Virus record (IMG/VR): IMGVR_UViG_3300046007_004675
Coordinates: 1 to 26,583 of that record
DNA: 26,583 bases
Reading direction: 5' to 3' (one strand)
From: a virus
Shown: positions 8,019 to 15,457 of the stretch, piece after piece
Position numbering within the stretch: position 1 is the first letter of the stretch
Layout of the letters: every line of letters starts with the position of its first letter
Translations under genes and position numbers: made by a program
The notes under the pieces: generated by a model
What the model saw: the letters and a program-made list of their open reading frames with translations, nothing else
Database searches by the model: none
Told to the model about the DNA's origin: nothing

Positions 8019-8426
8019 ATGTTATGTGTTAATAAACTAAAGACGATTATGGATACAAATACAGCACACGTAATATCTCAACAGGTACTAGAATCAACCG
8101 CACAAGATATGACAGGCAAATATGTCTGGATGTTCGTAGCGGGATTAGTAATTCTAATGTTTAAATCAAGCATTGAAAAACTTGCCGCGGCACTGTTTAT
8201 GTTTATTGGGTCCGATTACAAAGAAGATGATGTTGTATATATTGATGGCAAACCCGGCAGAATTGTTCGTGTGGGACTTACAAAAACTGTATTTTTCATA
8301 TATGACGTAGTAGATGGTAAGGTTGTAGGCGGAAGTAAATTAGTTATCCAAAATGAAAGACTAGCTGGTCTAAACATAGAAAAACCACTACCTCAATTGG
8401 ATTTAAGCCGTTTCAAAAAAGACTAA
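8019..8426 (+). CDS. Minimal MscS-like membrane protein (pore helix plus beta domain)
   Basis: A protein of 135 residues from ATG 8019, or 125 from the in-frame ATG at 8049; neither has a Shine-Dalgarno site. A hydrophobic segment (about 35-49) is followed by SSIEKLAAALFMFIGSDY (50-67), which resembles the TM3b pore helix of MscS (SNLAAGVLL in E. coli). Then comes KEDDVVYIDGKPGRIVRVGLT fragments (68-88) and KLVIQNERLAG (107-117), matching the MscS beta domain pattern of G-E/D-x-V-x-[IL]-x-G-x-x-G-x-V and IPN-x-x-[IL]. The two N-terminal helices and the C-terminal cage domain of full MscS (286 residues) are missing. It could form a small oligomeric channel, act as a holin-like lesion, or disturb host channels. 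The gene sits 16 bases before the ankyrin-cyclase gene. Confidence 0.7.
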   Translation: MLCVNKLKTIMDTNTAHVISQQVLESTAQDMTGKYVWMFVAGLVILMFKSSIEKLAAALFMFIGSDYKEDDVVYIDGKPGRIVRVGLTKTVFFIYDVVDGKVVGGSKLVIQNERLAGLNIEKPLPQLDLSRFKKD

Positions 8427-8441
8427 TTTACTAATTAAACT

Positions 8442-10217
8442 ATGGCTATTAACATTTTTACCCACATCAAACGTGGGTTATACGATAACGTCTACAACTG
8501 TATCGAAAAAGAAAAAGTAGATGTCAATCAAAGAGACGATGATACAGGCAATCCACCATTGGTTGTTGCTGTAGAAGAAAATCAAGTGGAAATCGTAAAA
8601 CTACTGTTAAATCACGGTGCAGATCCCAACTGTAAAGATTGGACCAGTAAAAATACAGCACTGGATGTAGCTGAACAAAAAGGTTTTAAAAATATCGCAG
8701 AAATACTACAACAAAGAGGTGCAAAATACAGTAGCGGTAGTAGTTTCCATTTAGCCGCAAAAAATGGTGATATCGTTTCTATTGAAGAAATGTTAGACAA
8801 GGGATTTGATATCAATGAAGTTGACGCTGGCAAAGGTTGGACCGCACTACATTATGCAGTAAATTACGGACAAAAACACTTGGTTGAATATCTAATTGTA
8901 AGAGGAGCTGATGTTAACAAGAAAGATTTCTTGGGTAAAAATAATCCTATTGACGTACTATCCAATACCAATAGAGGTGACATTGTTAAGTTATTGAATA
9001 AGTACGGTGCTAAATCCGCAGGAGGTGTTAGTATTCATTTCTGCGCAGAAACAGGAGATTTTGAAGGTGTACAATCGTTCTTTGATAAAGATGGTAAAAT
9101 CAATGGCAGAGATGAAAAGAATGGATGGATGCCACTACATTATGCCGTTAACGCTAACGATGTTGATATGGTGGAATTTTTGGTACATTTGGGTGCGAAT
9201 GTTAACGGTGCAGATTTCAAAGGTGAAATTGCTCCGTTGGATTTGGCATTTAAGACGGGTAATGTAGAAATGCAAACATATCTGCAATCCAAAGGTGCTC
9301 AAAGAAAAAAGAAACACGATATTGGTGGTGGTGGAAAAGATGTAAACATATACATCACAGATGAAGTTAAAAAGCAAATTGCATTGTTTGTTGAAAAACG
9401 TAATCGTGAAGAAGCTGCAATAAAGAAACACGAAGAAGAACAAGCATCAAAAGAACCAAAGAAAAAAGATGCACCAGCTAAGAAAATTAACTGGAAAGAT
9501 TTCTTGAAACTTAAAGATATTCCAGTGGTAGAAAAGAAAGAAGAAAAGAAGGTAGAAGTTGTTAAACCCGTCAAACAAGTTGTCAAGAAAGTTGAACAAG
9601 TTGATGTAGAAGTCAAATCTGGTAGATTGCAATTGGACGTAGAACAAGAAGGTTATATATTCTTTATGGATATTGTTGCTTATAGTAAGAAAACAACAGA
9701 TGAACAAAAGAAGGCTTGTAAAGATTTGGGTGCATTGGTTAAGTCTACAATGCAATACAAAACAGCTAATGCGCTTGAAAAGTTAATTATATTACCTACT
9801 GGTGACGGTATGGTATTGGGATTCTTTACTTATTTGGAAGATGCAATGAATTGTGCAGTTACTATAGCTAAAGCAGTAAAGGATAGACCGGATTTACAAA
9901 TGAGAATGGGTGTACATTGTGGACCTGTAATACCAATGGAAGATATTAATGGCAATCTCAATATCAGTGGTGATGGTATCAACTATGCTCAAAGAGTAAT
10001 GGATGCAGGTGAAAGCAATCATTTGTTGGTTAGTTCAGCAGTAATGTTAAAATATGATAGACCACCATATGTATTAGTAAATGACTTGGGGGATGTGGTT
10101 GTAAAACACGGTGTAGTTATGCATTTGTATAGTTTACACGGTAGTGATTTTGGTAACAAATCATTTCCATCTAGTAGAGTAAAGAAAGCAGAACCAACAA
10201 CAAATAAACCAGTATGA
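8442..10217 (+). CDS. Ankyrin repeat protein fused to class III nucleotide cyclase domain
   Basis: A 591-residue protein. The N-terminal half is built from three ~95-residue blocks (about 4-94, 95-191, 192-287), each of three ankyrin-type units, with typical WTALHYAVNYGQKHLVEYLI and WMPLHYAVNANDVDMVEFLV helices. Residues 290-395 are a Lys/Glu-rich linker. The C-terminal domain (about 402-567) is a class III cyclase: FFMDIVAYS with metal Asp410, LPTGDG with metal Asp455, RMGVHCGPV (488-496), and GDGINYAQRV with Asn514 and Arg518 in the transition-state positions. The two base-selecting positions appear to be Leu451 and Asn507, neither the adenylyl (Lys/Asp) nor guanylyl (Glu/Cys) pair, so the product is uncertain. 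No signal peptide is seen. The next ORF overlaps it by four bases. Confidence 0.88.
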   Translation: MAINIFTHIKRGLYDNVYNCIEKEKVDVNQRDDDTGNPPLVVAVEENQVEIVKLLLNHGADPNCKDWTSKNTALDVAEQKGFKNIAEILQQRGAKYSSGSSFHLAAKNGDIVSIEEMLDKGFDINEVDAGKGWTALHYAVNYGQKHLVEYLIVRGADVNKKDFLGKNNPIDVLSNTNRGDIVKLLNKYGAKSAGGVSIHFCAETGDFEGVQSFFDKDGKINGRDEKNGWMPLHYAVNANDVDMVEFLVHLGANVNGADFKGEIAPLDLAFKTGNVEMQTYLQSKGAQRKKKHDIGGGGKDVNIYITDEVKKQIALFVEKRNREEAAIKKHEEEQASKEPKKKDAPAKKINWKDFLKLKDIPVVEKKEEKKVEVVKPVKQVVKKVEQVDVEVKSGRLQLDVEQEGYIFFMDIVAYSKKTTDEQKKACKDLGALVKSTMQYKTANALEKLIILPTGDGMVLGFFTYLEDAMNCAVTIAKAVKDRPDLQMRMGVHCGPVIPMEDINGNLNISGDGINYAQRVMDAGESNHLLVSSAVMLKYDRPPYVLVNDLGDVVVKHGVVMHLYSLHGSDFGNKSFPSSRVKKAEPTTNKPV

Positions 10218-10426
10218 GAACAATGCCTTTAGTAAGACAATATCATCCAAGTATTGTTAATACAGACTTGGATGTATACAAAATAAAGGATAGAGTTATG
10301 GCAGCTCCTATAAATAATCACCCTGATCCATTTCAAGTAATAGATAGACTTGGTATCAATAAGATTAATGCTACCAAAATTAGAACTGTAGTATATAATT
10401 CCAAAGGTCTTTTTTATATAATATAA
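10214..10426 (+). CDS. Small hypothetical protein coupled to the cyclase gene
   Basis: A 70-residue ORF whose ATG overlaps the cyclase stop (ATGA), a classic coupling arrangement. ATG at 10223 is an alternative start. The product is mildly basic, has no membrane segment or cysteines, and belongs to no family I recognise. It is followed within a few bases by the -35 element of the promoter for the next gene. Confidence 0.5.
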   Translation: MRTMPLVRQYHPSIVNTDLDVYKIKDRVMAAPINNHPDPFQVIDRLGINKINATKIRTVVYNSKGLFYII

Positions 10427-10429
10427 ATC

Positions 10430-10457
10430 TTGACAGTTAGAGTTATATGGTTATACT
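10430..10457 (+). promoter_or_regulatory. Sigma70-type promoter for Mom-like gene
   Basis: An exact TTGACA (10430-10435), a 16-base spacer and TATACT (10452-10457). The ATG at 10464 begins six bases after the -10 element, so transcription would be expected to start at or next to the ATG, giving a leaderless or nearly leaderless mRNA. The same elements with a 17-base spacer precede the GIY-YIG gene. Confidence 0.72.
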
Positions 10458-10463
10458 GAAATA

Positions 10464-11237
10464 ATGTCGGAGTATTTTGACCCCACATTAATTTACATCA
10501 AAAGCATCAATAAGAATGTTGCAAAAACTCTTATTGAAAAGAATCATTATACACACAAGTGGTCTCTTTGTACTGTAGCTTATGGAGTATACTATAAAGA
10601 ATATGTAGAGAGTACATTCTTTGGTGGTTTTAACGAACGATTAATAGGTGTATTAGTATATGGAAACGCCGTGGGTAGAAATGCTAGTACCAGTATCTCT
10701 TCACTACTTACTAATAACAATGTGTTAGAATTAACACGACTGTGGATTGCAGATGGTTATGGTAAAAATATAGAAAGTTATTGTATAGCTGAAAGCTTTA
10801 GATTATTAAATACTGAATATCCCCACATCAAATGTATTCTCAGTTATGCGGATAGTGAAGCTGGACACGCAGGCACAATCTATCAAGCAACTGGCTTTCT
10901 ATATCAAGGCGATAACTATGTAGATATCGCTATAATGCCTAACTATAGTGTTAGTTTAGTTGGTCCTCCTAACTATGATTGGATACACAGCAGAAGTGTA
11001 TATTCAAGATGGAAAACACACAGCGTAGATAAACTAAAAGAACGTATTGGTAGAACATTCTGGCGCAAACGAGAAAGTGGTAAACATCGTTATATCAAGT
11101 TTATCAGTAACAAAATAGAAAATAAAAAGTTGACTAAATCTCTTAAACATAAAGTTCTACCTTACCCCAAAGATACTTCGTTCAAAGAAGAAGTACAAGA
11201 AATCGTTGTAACATCTACCAACGAATTTTTCGAATAA
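10464..11237 (+). CDS. Mom-like GNAT-fold DNA modification protein
   Basis: A 257-residue protein resembling the phage Mu Mom family, which uses an acetyltransferase-like fold to modify adenines in phage DNA (carbamoylmethyl-type modification) and so block host restriction. Visible features are ARG-free HYTHKW (28-33), LIGVLVYGNA (60-69), ELTRLWIADG (89-98) followed by KNIESYCIAESFRLL, and SYADSEAGHAGTIYQATGF (127-145), the arrangement seen in Mom and its relatives. The C-terminal 75 residues are basic (KRESGKHRYIKF), fitting DNA contact. It has its own sigma70-type promoter unlike the surrounding late-type genes, suggesting earlier expression by host polymerase. Substrate and modification are inferred from the family. 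Confidence 0.75.
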   Translation: MSEYFDPTLIYIKSINKNVAKTLIEKNHYTHKWSLCTVAYGVYYKEYVESTFFGGFNERLIGVLVYGNAVGRNASTSISSLLTNNNVLELTRLWIADGYGKNIESYCIAESFRLLNTEYPHIKCILSYADSEAGHAGTIYQATGFLYQGDNYVDIAIMPNYSVSLVGPPNYDWIHSRSVYSRWKTHSVDKLKERIGRTFWRKRESGKHRYIKFISNKIENKKLTKSLKHKVLPYPKDTSFKEEVQEIVVTSTNEFFE

Positions 11238-11241
11238 AAAT

Positions 11242-11490
11242 ATGAAAGACTATATTACATTAAAGGATGTAAAATCCAGATACAAAGAAGATTTATTATT
11301 CGTAAAAACAAACCCGAAACTGTTTATTATTAATTTATTTACGCAAAATAAACAATTTAGACATTGGGAATATATGTGGATCAAAGTAATAATTGGACTT
11401 ATAAGATTATACTTTGTAAGTTTTATATGTAGATGTAAATTTTGGATTGTTTGTATTTTAAGTGGACATTTTCCTTGGGAAATAAAATAA
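11242..11490 (+). CDS. Small hypothetical membrane protein
   Basis: An 82-residue ORF four bases after the Mom-like gene and likely in the same transcript. The second half (about 46-72) is hydrophobic with aromatic residues and two cysteines (KVIIGLIRLYFVSFICRC, then WIVCIL), probably one or two membrane passes. It ends two bases from the stop of the converging GIY-YIG gene. No family is recognised. A true gene is likely but not certain. Confidence 0.5.
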   Translation: MKDYITLKDVKSRYKEDLLFVKTNPKLFIINLFTQNKQFRHWEYMWIKVIIGLIRLYFVSFICRCKFWIVCILSGHFPWEIK

Positions 11491-11492
11491 AA

Positions 11493-12236
11493 CTAATATT
11501 TTCTTTTATGTAATTTGATCGTGGTTAATGATACTCCATACTTCTCACTTAATGCATTGTTAGTAAAACTACCACTCTTTAAATCATCAACAAATTCATT
11601 CTTTCTAAGCGCAAAATTTCTCTTTTGTTCACTAATCTTACGTTTCATTTCATCACTCATAGCACCACGCTTTTTGCCTTTTAATCCATTATCATAACTG
11701 TAATTAATATTACGATTAGCCAATTTGTCATTTCTCTCCTTGTACTTAAGTGTACCACTGTCAATACCATACTTGTCAACAAACCACTCCAAAGTATAAC
11801 GTCCTACAGCACGATCACGTTGCCTTTCTTTAGCCTCATCACTATGCTTTTTACCGTGCATAGGATTTTTAGCTCCTAGATTAATATCAGATAGTAACTG
11901 ACGAGTTTCTTCTTTATCAGGATTATGTGTAAAATTATCGCCTCCACTTGCGGTTGGGGTAATATTATAACCTATATCACGCATATAGGGTTTAAACATA
12001 TCTAAATAAAATTGTTCTCGTTTAAACAATTCACATTCTATTACATTTTCTAATATAATAAATTCAAAACTGTTTTCCCCGTAAAAATCCCAAGCGTGTT
12101 GTAATTTAGGATTCTTATGTTTATTCTTTTTTAAATCATTTTTATGTTCCCACCAACGACGATCAATATCTTTAGCAGAACCAATATAAAACTTGCCATT
12201 CTTAACATTTGTAATTTTGTATATACCACTTTTCAT
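11493..12236 (-). CDS. GIY-YIG homing endonuclease with NUMOD-type motifs
   Basis: A 247-residue protein. GIY (4-6) and YIG (17-19) are followed by DRRWWEH with the catalytic Arg near 26-27, and KREQFYLD with the catalytic Glu at 74. Two motifs of the DNA-binding NUMOD3 type follow: GAKNPMHGKKHSDEAKERQ (121-139) and LKGKKRGAMSDEMKRKISEQ (185-204). The C-terminal NNALSEKYGVSLTTIKLHK looks like a helix-turn-helix. It is a free-standing mobile gene of the kind scattered in T4-like genomes (T4 seg genes). It lies between the gp23 terminator and the rightward block and has its own promoter. Confidence 0.9.
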   Translation of the reverse strand: MKSGIYKITNVKNGKFYIGSAKDIDRRWWEHKNDLKKNKHKNPKLQHAWDFYGENSFEFIILENVIECELFKREQFYLDMFKPYMRDIGYNITPTASGGDNFTHNPDKEETRQLLSDINLGAKNPMHGKKHSDEAKERQRDRAVGRYTLEWFVDKYGIDSGTLKYKERNDKLANRNINYSYDNGLKGKKRGAMSDEMKRKISEQKRNFALRKNEFVDDLKSGSFTNNALSEKYGVSLTTIKLHKRKY

Positions 12237-12244
12237 ATAATATA

Positions 12245-12273
12245 AGTATATACAAGTTCTATGGTAATGTCAA
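12245..12273 (-). promoter_or_regulatory. Sigma70-type promoter for GIY-YIG gene
   Basis: On the minus strand an exact TTGACA (12273-12268), a 17-base spacer and TATACT (12250-12245). Eight bases separate the -10 element from the ATG at 12236, so the leader would be about one base long. It lies just beyond the gp23 terminator, so the endonuclease is transcribed separately from the capsid gene. Confidence 0.72.
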
Positions 12274-12293
12274 TTATTTTTTATTAGTGCAAG

Positions 12294-12322
12294 AAAAAAC
12301 CCCAACTTTCGTTGGGGTTTTT
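12294..12322 (-). terminator. Intrinsic terminator after major capsid gene
   Basis: An inverted repeat with 12-base arms (12295-12306 and 12311-12322) holding AACCCCAAC/GTTGGGGTT, flanked by A and T runs. In leftward RNA the loop is GAAA and the hairpin ends in a U run. It lies 24 bases after the gp23 stop. It is symmetrical enough to act in both directions. Confidence 0.9.
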
Positions 12323-12346
12323 GAGTTATTTTATTTCTACTAAGTA

Positions 12347-14173
12347 TTATACGGTATCGAGATCGCCGATAATAACTTTTCCATAGAACTCTGGGCGCAC
12401 TACCTTCTTAGCGTAGCGGGTCATTACGCCTCTACGTGGAGTGAAGTTCACTGGATCATAGACCAATGGAGTTTGGATTAGTGGGATATATGGAGCATAT
12501 ACAGCACCGGTTTCTAGGAAGTTGTTTCCACGGAAACCAACCAATACTACGTTATCGGTCATGTATGGGTTCTTGTAAACTTGGAAGCGAGAAGCAAAGC
12601 TACCAACGCGGCTTACGCCCATTGCGAACTTAGCTTGATCACCATCAGTGTTTACTACATATCCTGGGATTGATTCTAGGATAGTTGCAACGTCTGGACT
12701 TACGACCAAGAAGTTTGCACCACCACGTAGGGTCAATTTTTGGATTGTGTTAGATACCTTTTGGATCTTGTTTCCAAGAGTTTGGAACCAAGTGCTCTTT
12801 ACGTAAGCAGTACGGTTTGGTGAACTGTTTGCATTACGTGTGAAGATTGCTTCACCAGTAGTTGCATTCAATCCCTTGCTGAATTCAACACCGATTTGGG
12901 CGGACCAAGCTTCGGTTGTTATGCCTTGAACGGCTTCGTTCAACATGTCTAGGATTTCAAGATCGATTTCCATAGATACATATTCACTCAATAGAGCAGT
13001 AAGTTCTGCTTCTGCGTCGATGGAGTGATATGCGTTCAAGTCTTGAGCCAATTCTGGGGTCCAGACTGCTTTCAACTTACGGGTCTTAGCAACGATTGGT
13101 TCGCTGTTTAGTACCAAGTTTACTTCTGGGATACTGATATCAGTATCGATGCTTTGTGTAGGAACGTTACCAGCGGTACCGGAACCTTCACCTGGGGTCT
13201 TACCAGCTTCGAAGTCACCACGTAGGTTATCGGTAGGTTGTAGACTATAGATCAACTTAACGTTGCTTGCTGCACCACCGAATGCGCTATTAGAAGCGGA
13301 TACGATATATACGGATTGATAGAATGGATTGCTCAAACTACCAGTGTTAATTGCTTTTGAATAGGTGTTCAATACCAAACCATTGCTTCTTAGAGAAGTT
13401 GGTGCAACTGAACCTGAAATCAAGTTGAATGAACGTACTGCGTTCAAGTCAACGTTGTACATATATCCTTGACCAGCAACACCAGTGGTGTTGTCGTCGT
13501 GGTTCAAGATAACCTTGAACAACTTCTTAGCTACGACAGATGCGCTTAATTCAGCAGCAAATTGAACGTCGTTCCAAGAAGCGGTTTGGATGGTGTTACC
13601 AGTTGCGGTTGCAGTTGCACTCTTAGCTAGGGTAATAGCAGAGCTACTTACTGGACGAACTGAATAAGCAAAAGCACCTTGACCGTATAGACCACGTACT
13701 GCGTCATCAGTTGAACCCAACTTCTTACCTGTACCACCAAACAAACTGTCGTTCAATTGCTTACCTGCACGGGTAGTTACGGAACTACCGTTGTTCAAGT
13801 TACGCAAATCACTACCAGGAGCGGTTGTACCATACTTGAAGTCTAGATAGAAAATTAGACCAGATGGTAGATTCATTGGTTGTACGCTGACGAATTCCTT
13901 AGCGGCGATTTCAGCGAATACACGACGTACCAATGGTAGAGCTACACCAGCCCATTGTTCTGAACTGGTAGAGGTACCGGTGGTGGTTGCTTCGTCAAGC
14001 AATTGTTTTGCTTGGTTTTCCAATAGGATTGACATATGTGCTTTTTCAACACCTTGGCAACCTTCTAGGAGGCCTGTCTTTTCCCACTTGGATTGTAGTC
14101 CACGTGTTTCAGCCATCAATTTGGCTTGTGGATTCATATTTCCTGTCAATAGACTTTTTACATCCATACTCAT
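12347..14173 (-). CDS. gp23: Major capsid protein gp23-like
   Basis: A 608-residue protein resembling T4 gp23, which forms the hexamers of the prolate head. Residues 80-110 contain LPLVRRVFAEIAAKEFVSVQPMNLPSGLIFYL, recalling the T4 segment ending in VQPMNSPTGQVFALR. The C-terminal part has SPDVATILESIPGY (near 500) and the end AKKVVRPEFYGKVIIGDL, also typical. A propeptide is likely: LLDE/ATTT at 61-62 fits the gp21 rule (Leu/Ile-x-Glu before Ala or Gly), close to T4's Glu65/Ala66 site. The gene follows gp22 and ends before a strong terminator. Its codon use looks richer in C-ending codons than its neighbours, consistent with high expression. No promoter box is seen in the gap before it, so it is probably read through from gp22. 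Confidence 0.93.
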   Translation of the reverse strand: MSMDVKSLLTGNMNPQAKLMAETRGLQSKWEKTGLLEGCQGVEKAHMSILLENQAKQLLDEATTTGTSTSSEQWAGVALPLVRRVFAEIAAKEFVSVQPMNLPSGLIFYLDFKYGTTAPGSDLRNLNNGSSVTTRAGKQLNDSLFGGTGKKLGSTDDAVRGLYGQGAFAYSVRPVSSSAITLAKSATATATGNTIQTASWNDVQFAAELSASVVAKKLFKVILNHDDNTTGVAGQGYMYNVDLNAVRSFNLISGSVAPTSLRSNGLVLNTYSKAINTGSLSNPFYQSVYIVSASNSAFGGAASNVKLIYSLQPTDNLRGDFEAGKTPGEGSGTAGNVPTQSIDTDISIPEVNLVLNSEPIVAKTRKLKAVWTPELAQDLNAYHSIDAEAELTALLSEYVSMEIDLEILDMLNEAVQGITTEAWSAQIGVEFSKGLNATTGEAIFTRNANSSPNRTAYVKSTWFQTLGNKIQKVSNTIQKLTLRGGANFLVVSPDVATILESIPGYVVNTDGDQAKFAMGVSRVGSFASRFQVYKNPYMTDNVVLVGFRGNNFLETGAVYAPYIPLIQTPLVYDPVNFTPRRGVMTRYAKKVVRPEFYGKVIIGDLDTV

Positions 14174-14225
14174 ATTTTTGTTTCTTTCTATATTAATTAC
14201 TGTTAGGTTTTTACTCGCAAACTAA

Positions 14226-15302
14226 TTACTTCTTGATTCCTGCGAGTTTTTGGAATCTTGAAGCCATTACTTCAGCTTGAGGTTCTACAATGGTAGAATC
14301 AGGCTTTGTACTGGATACTGGTTTGCTTGCCAAACCTTCGGTGATAGTTTGAGCAGTTGTATTGGTCTTTTTCTTGACAACTGATGCACCGGAATTAAGT
14401 GATTCGGCTAAAACTGTATATGCCAACTTGACTTCACGAATATTCTTGGTCAAGTCGAAAGTGTTGATGATCTTCAACTTTTGATCTTCGGTAAGAGCTT
14501 TACCTTTGAACAATTTGTTGGTGTAGAGCAACTTAGCATTCAATAGATTTGTTTCAGATAGAACACTCTTCAAATACTTTACAGTCTTGATGTGTTCGCT
14601 CAATTGAGACTTTAGTTGTTCGTTTTCTTCGTTGATAGCTACTAGAGCTTCTGCCATTTCTTCAGCGGATACTTCTTCCGAGTATTCACCTTCTGAAGGA
14701 GATGGAACTTGAGCTGGGGCTGGAGCTGGTACTTCAGCAGCTGGAGCGGCTGGAGCAACAGGAGCTTCTGGAGCTGGAGCAGGTGCTGGTGCAGCTGCTG
14801 GATCTTCGCCTTCTAGTTCTGCTAGAAGTTCGTCTAGATTAATTTCTTCTTCCATTGAATCATCAGATTCACCGGCATCGTCGGAATCTCCTTCGGATAC
14901 TACTTCACCTTCTAGTTCTGCTAGAATTTCGTCTAGTTCTTCACTAGTTACTTCAGCACCTTCTTCAACGGCAGCTTCTTCTTCAAGCTTTACGTCGAAT
15001 TCTTGCTTACCTGCTGGAGTTGTGTTTTTATTTGAAGCTGGTGATGGTTTGGTTGGGTGTTGTTTTGTAGCAACATTGCTGTCATCCTTACCAATGTTAG
15101 AAGATGCAAGTTTTTCTTCAATCTTGCCTTCTTCACCTTCTGGTGCTTCGGTTTCTTCTGCCATTTCTTCCTTGAGTTTATCTGCAAACATTTCTTTCAT
15201 ACTGTTTGCAAAACTTTCTTCGAGGAAGGTCTTTGCATTTGCCAATGCTGTTTCACGTACAGCCTTTGCATCCGCAATGCTTTCTTTTAATAGATCGCTC
15301 AT
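14226..15302 (-). CDS. gp22: Prohead scaffold protein gp22-like
   Basis: A 358-residue acidic protein starting at ATG 15302 (MSDLLKESIADAK). An upstream in-frame extension to 15467 exists but has hydrophobic, unlikely residues and overlaps the opposite gene. The order is a helical N-terminus, an acidic region with ELDEILAELEGE-type segments, an Ala/Pro-rich linker (about 165-200), a coiled-coil-like part with ALVAINEENEQLKSQLSEHI, and the end ASRFQKLAGIKK, a hallmark of gp22 proteins. In T4 this protein builds the prohead core and is digested by gp21. Several Leu-x-Glu sites are present. Its position just before gp23 agrees. Confidence 0.9.
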   Translation of the reverse strand: MSDLLKESIADAKAVRETALANAKTFLEESFANSMKEMFADKLKEEMAEETEAPEGEEGKIEEKLASSNIGKDDSNVATKQHPTKPSPASNKNTTPAGKQEFDVKLEEEAAVEEGAEVTSEELDEILAELEGEVVSEGDSDDAGESDDSMEEEINLDELLAELEGEDPAAAPAPAPAPEAPVAPAAPAAEVPAPAPAQVPSPSEGEYSEEVSAEEMAEALVAINEENEQLKSQLSEHIKTVKYLKSVLSETNLLNAKLLYTNKLFKGKALTEDQKLKIINTFDLTKNIREVKLAYTVLAESLNSGASVVKKKTNTTAQTITEGLASKPVSSTKPDSTIVEPQAEVMASRFQKLAGIKK

Positions 15303-15403
15303 AATTATATTTCTGCCTTTCTTATTGTTATTTGTTGGTGAAGCTATTGAAGAACTCCAAAGAAGATAAATGTATGTGACATCAAAGAATGATGTATTTG
15401 AAT

Positions 15404-15411
15404 AATAAATA
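15404..15411 (+). promoter_or_regulatory. Possible late promoter box (AATAAATA), rightward
   Basis: In the 155-base divergent gap between the scaffold gene and the rightward DUF3008-like gene, AATAAATA matches seven of eight bases of the T4 late consensus and ends 46 bases before ATG 15458. A leftward AATAAATA lies at 15452-15445. Support is by motif only. Confidence 0.3.
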
Positions 15412-15444
15412 TAATTTAAAATTGAAACAAATGAAAATATTTTA

Positions 15445-15452
15445 TATTTATT
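15445..15452 (-). promoter_or_regulatory. Possible late promoter box (AATAAATA), leftward, for gp22-gp23
   Basis: Read on the minus strand this is AATAAATA, about 142 bases before the gp22 ATG. The upstream unit appears to stop at the terminator at 16416-16388, so gp22 and gp23 need a promoter in this gap; this is the best candidate seen. It is far from the start codon, so confidence is low. Confidence 0.3.
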
Positions 15453-15457
15453 GATAT

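Noticed and set aside
8460-8479. Six-base stem ACCCAC/GTGGGT just after the start of the ankyrin-cyclase gene
   Set aside because: It is short and inside codons, with no T run; chance or a mild translational effect cannot be separated.
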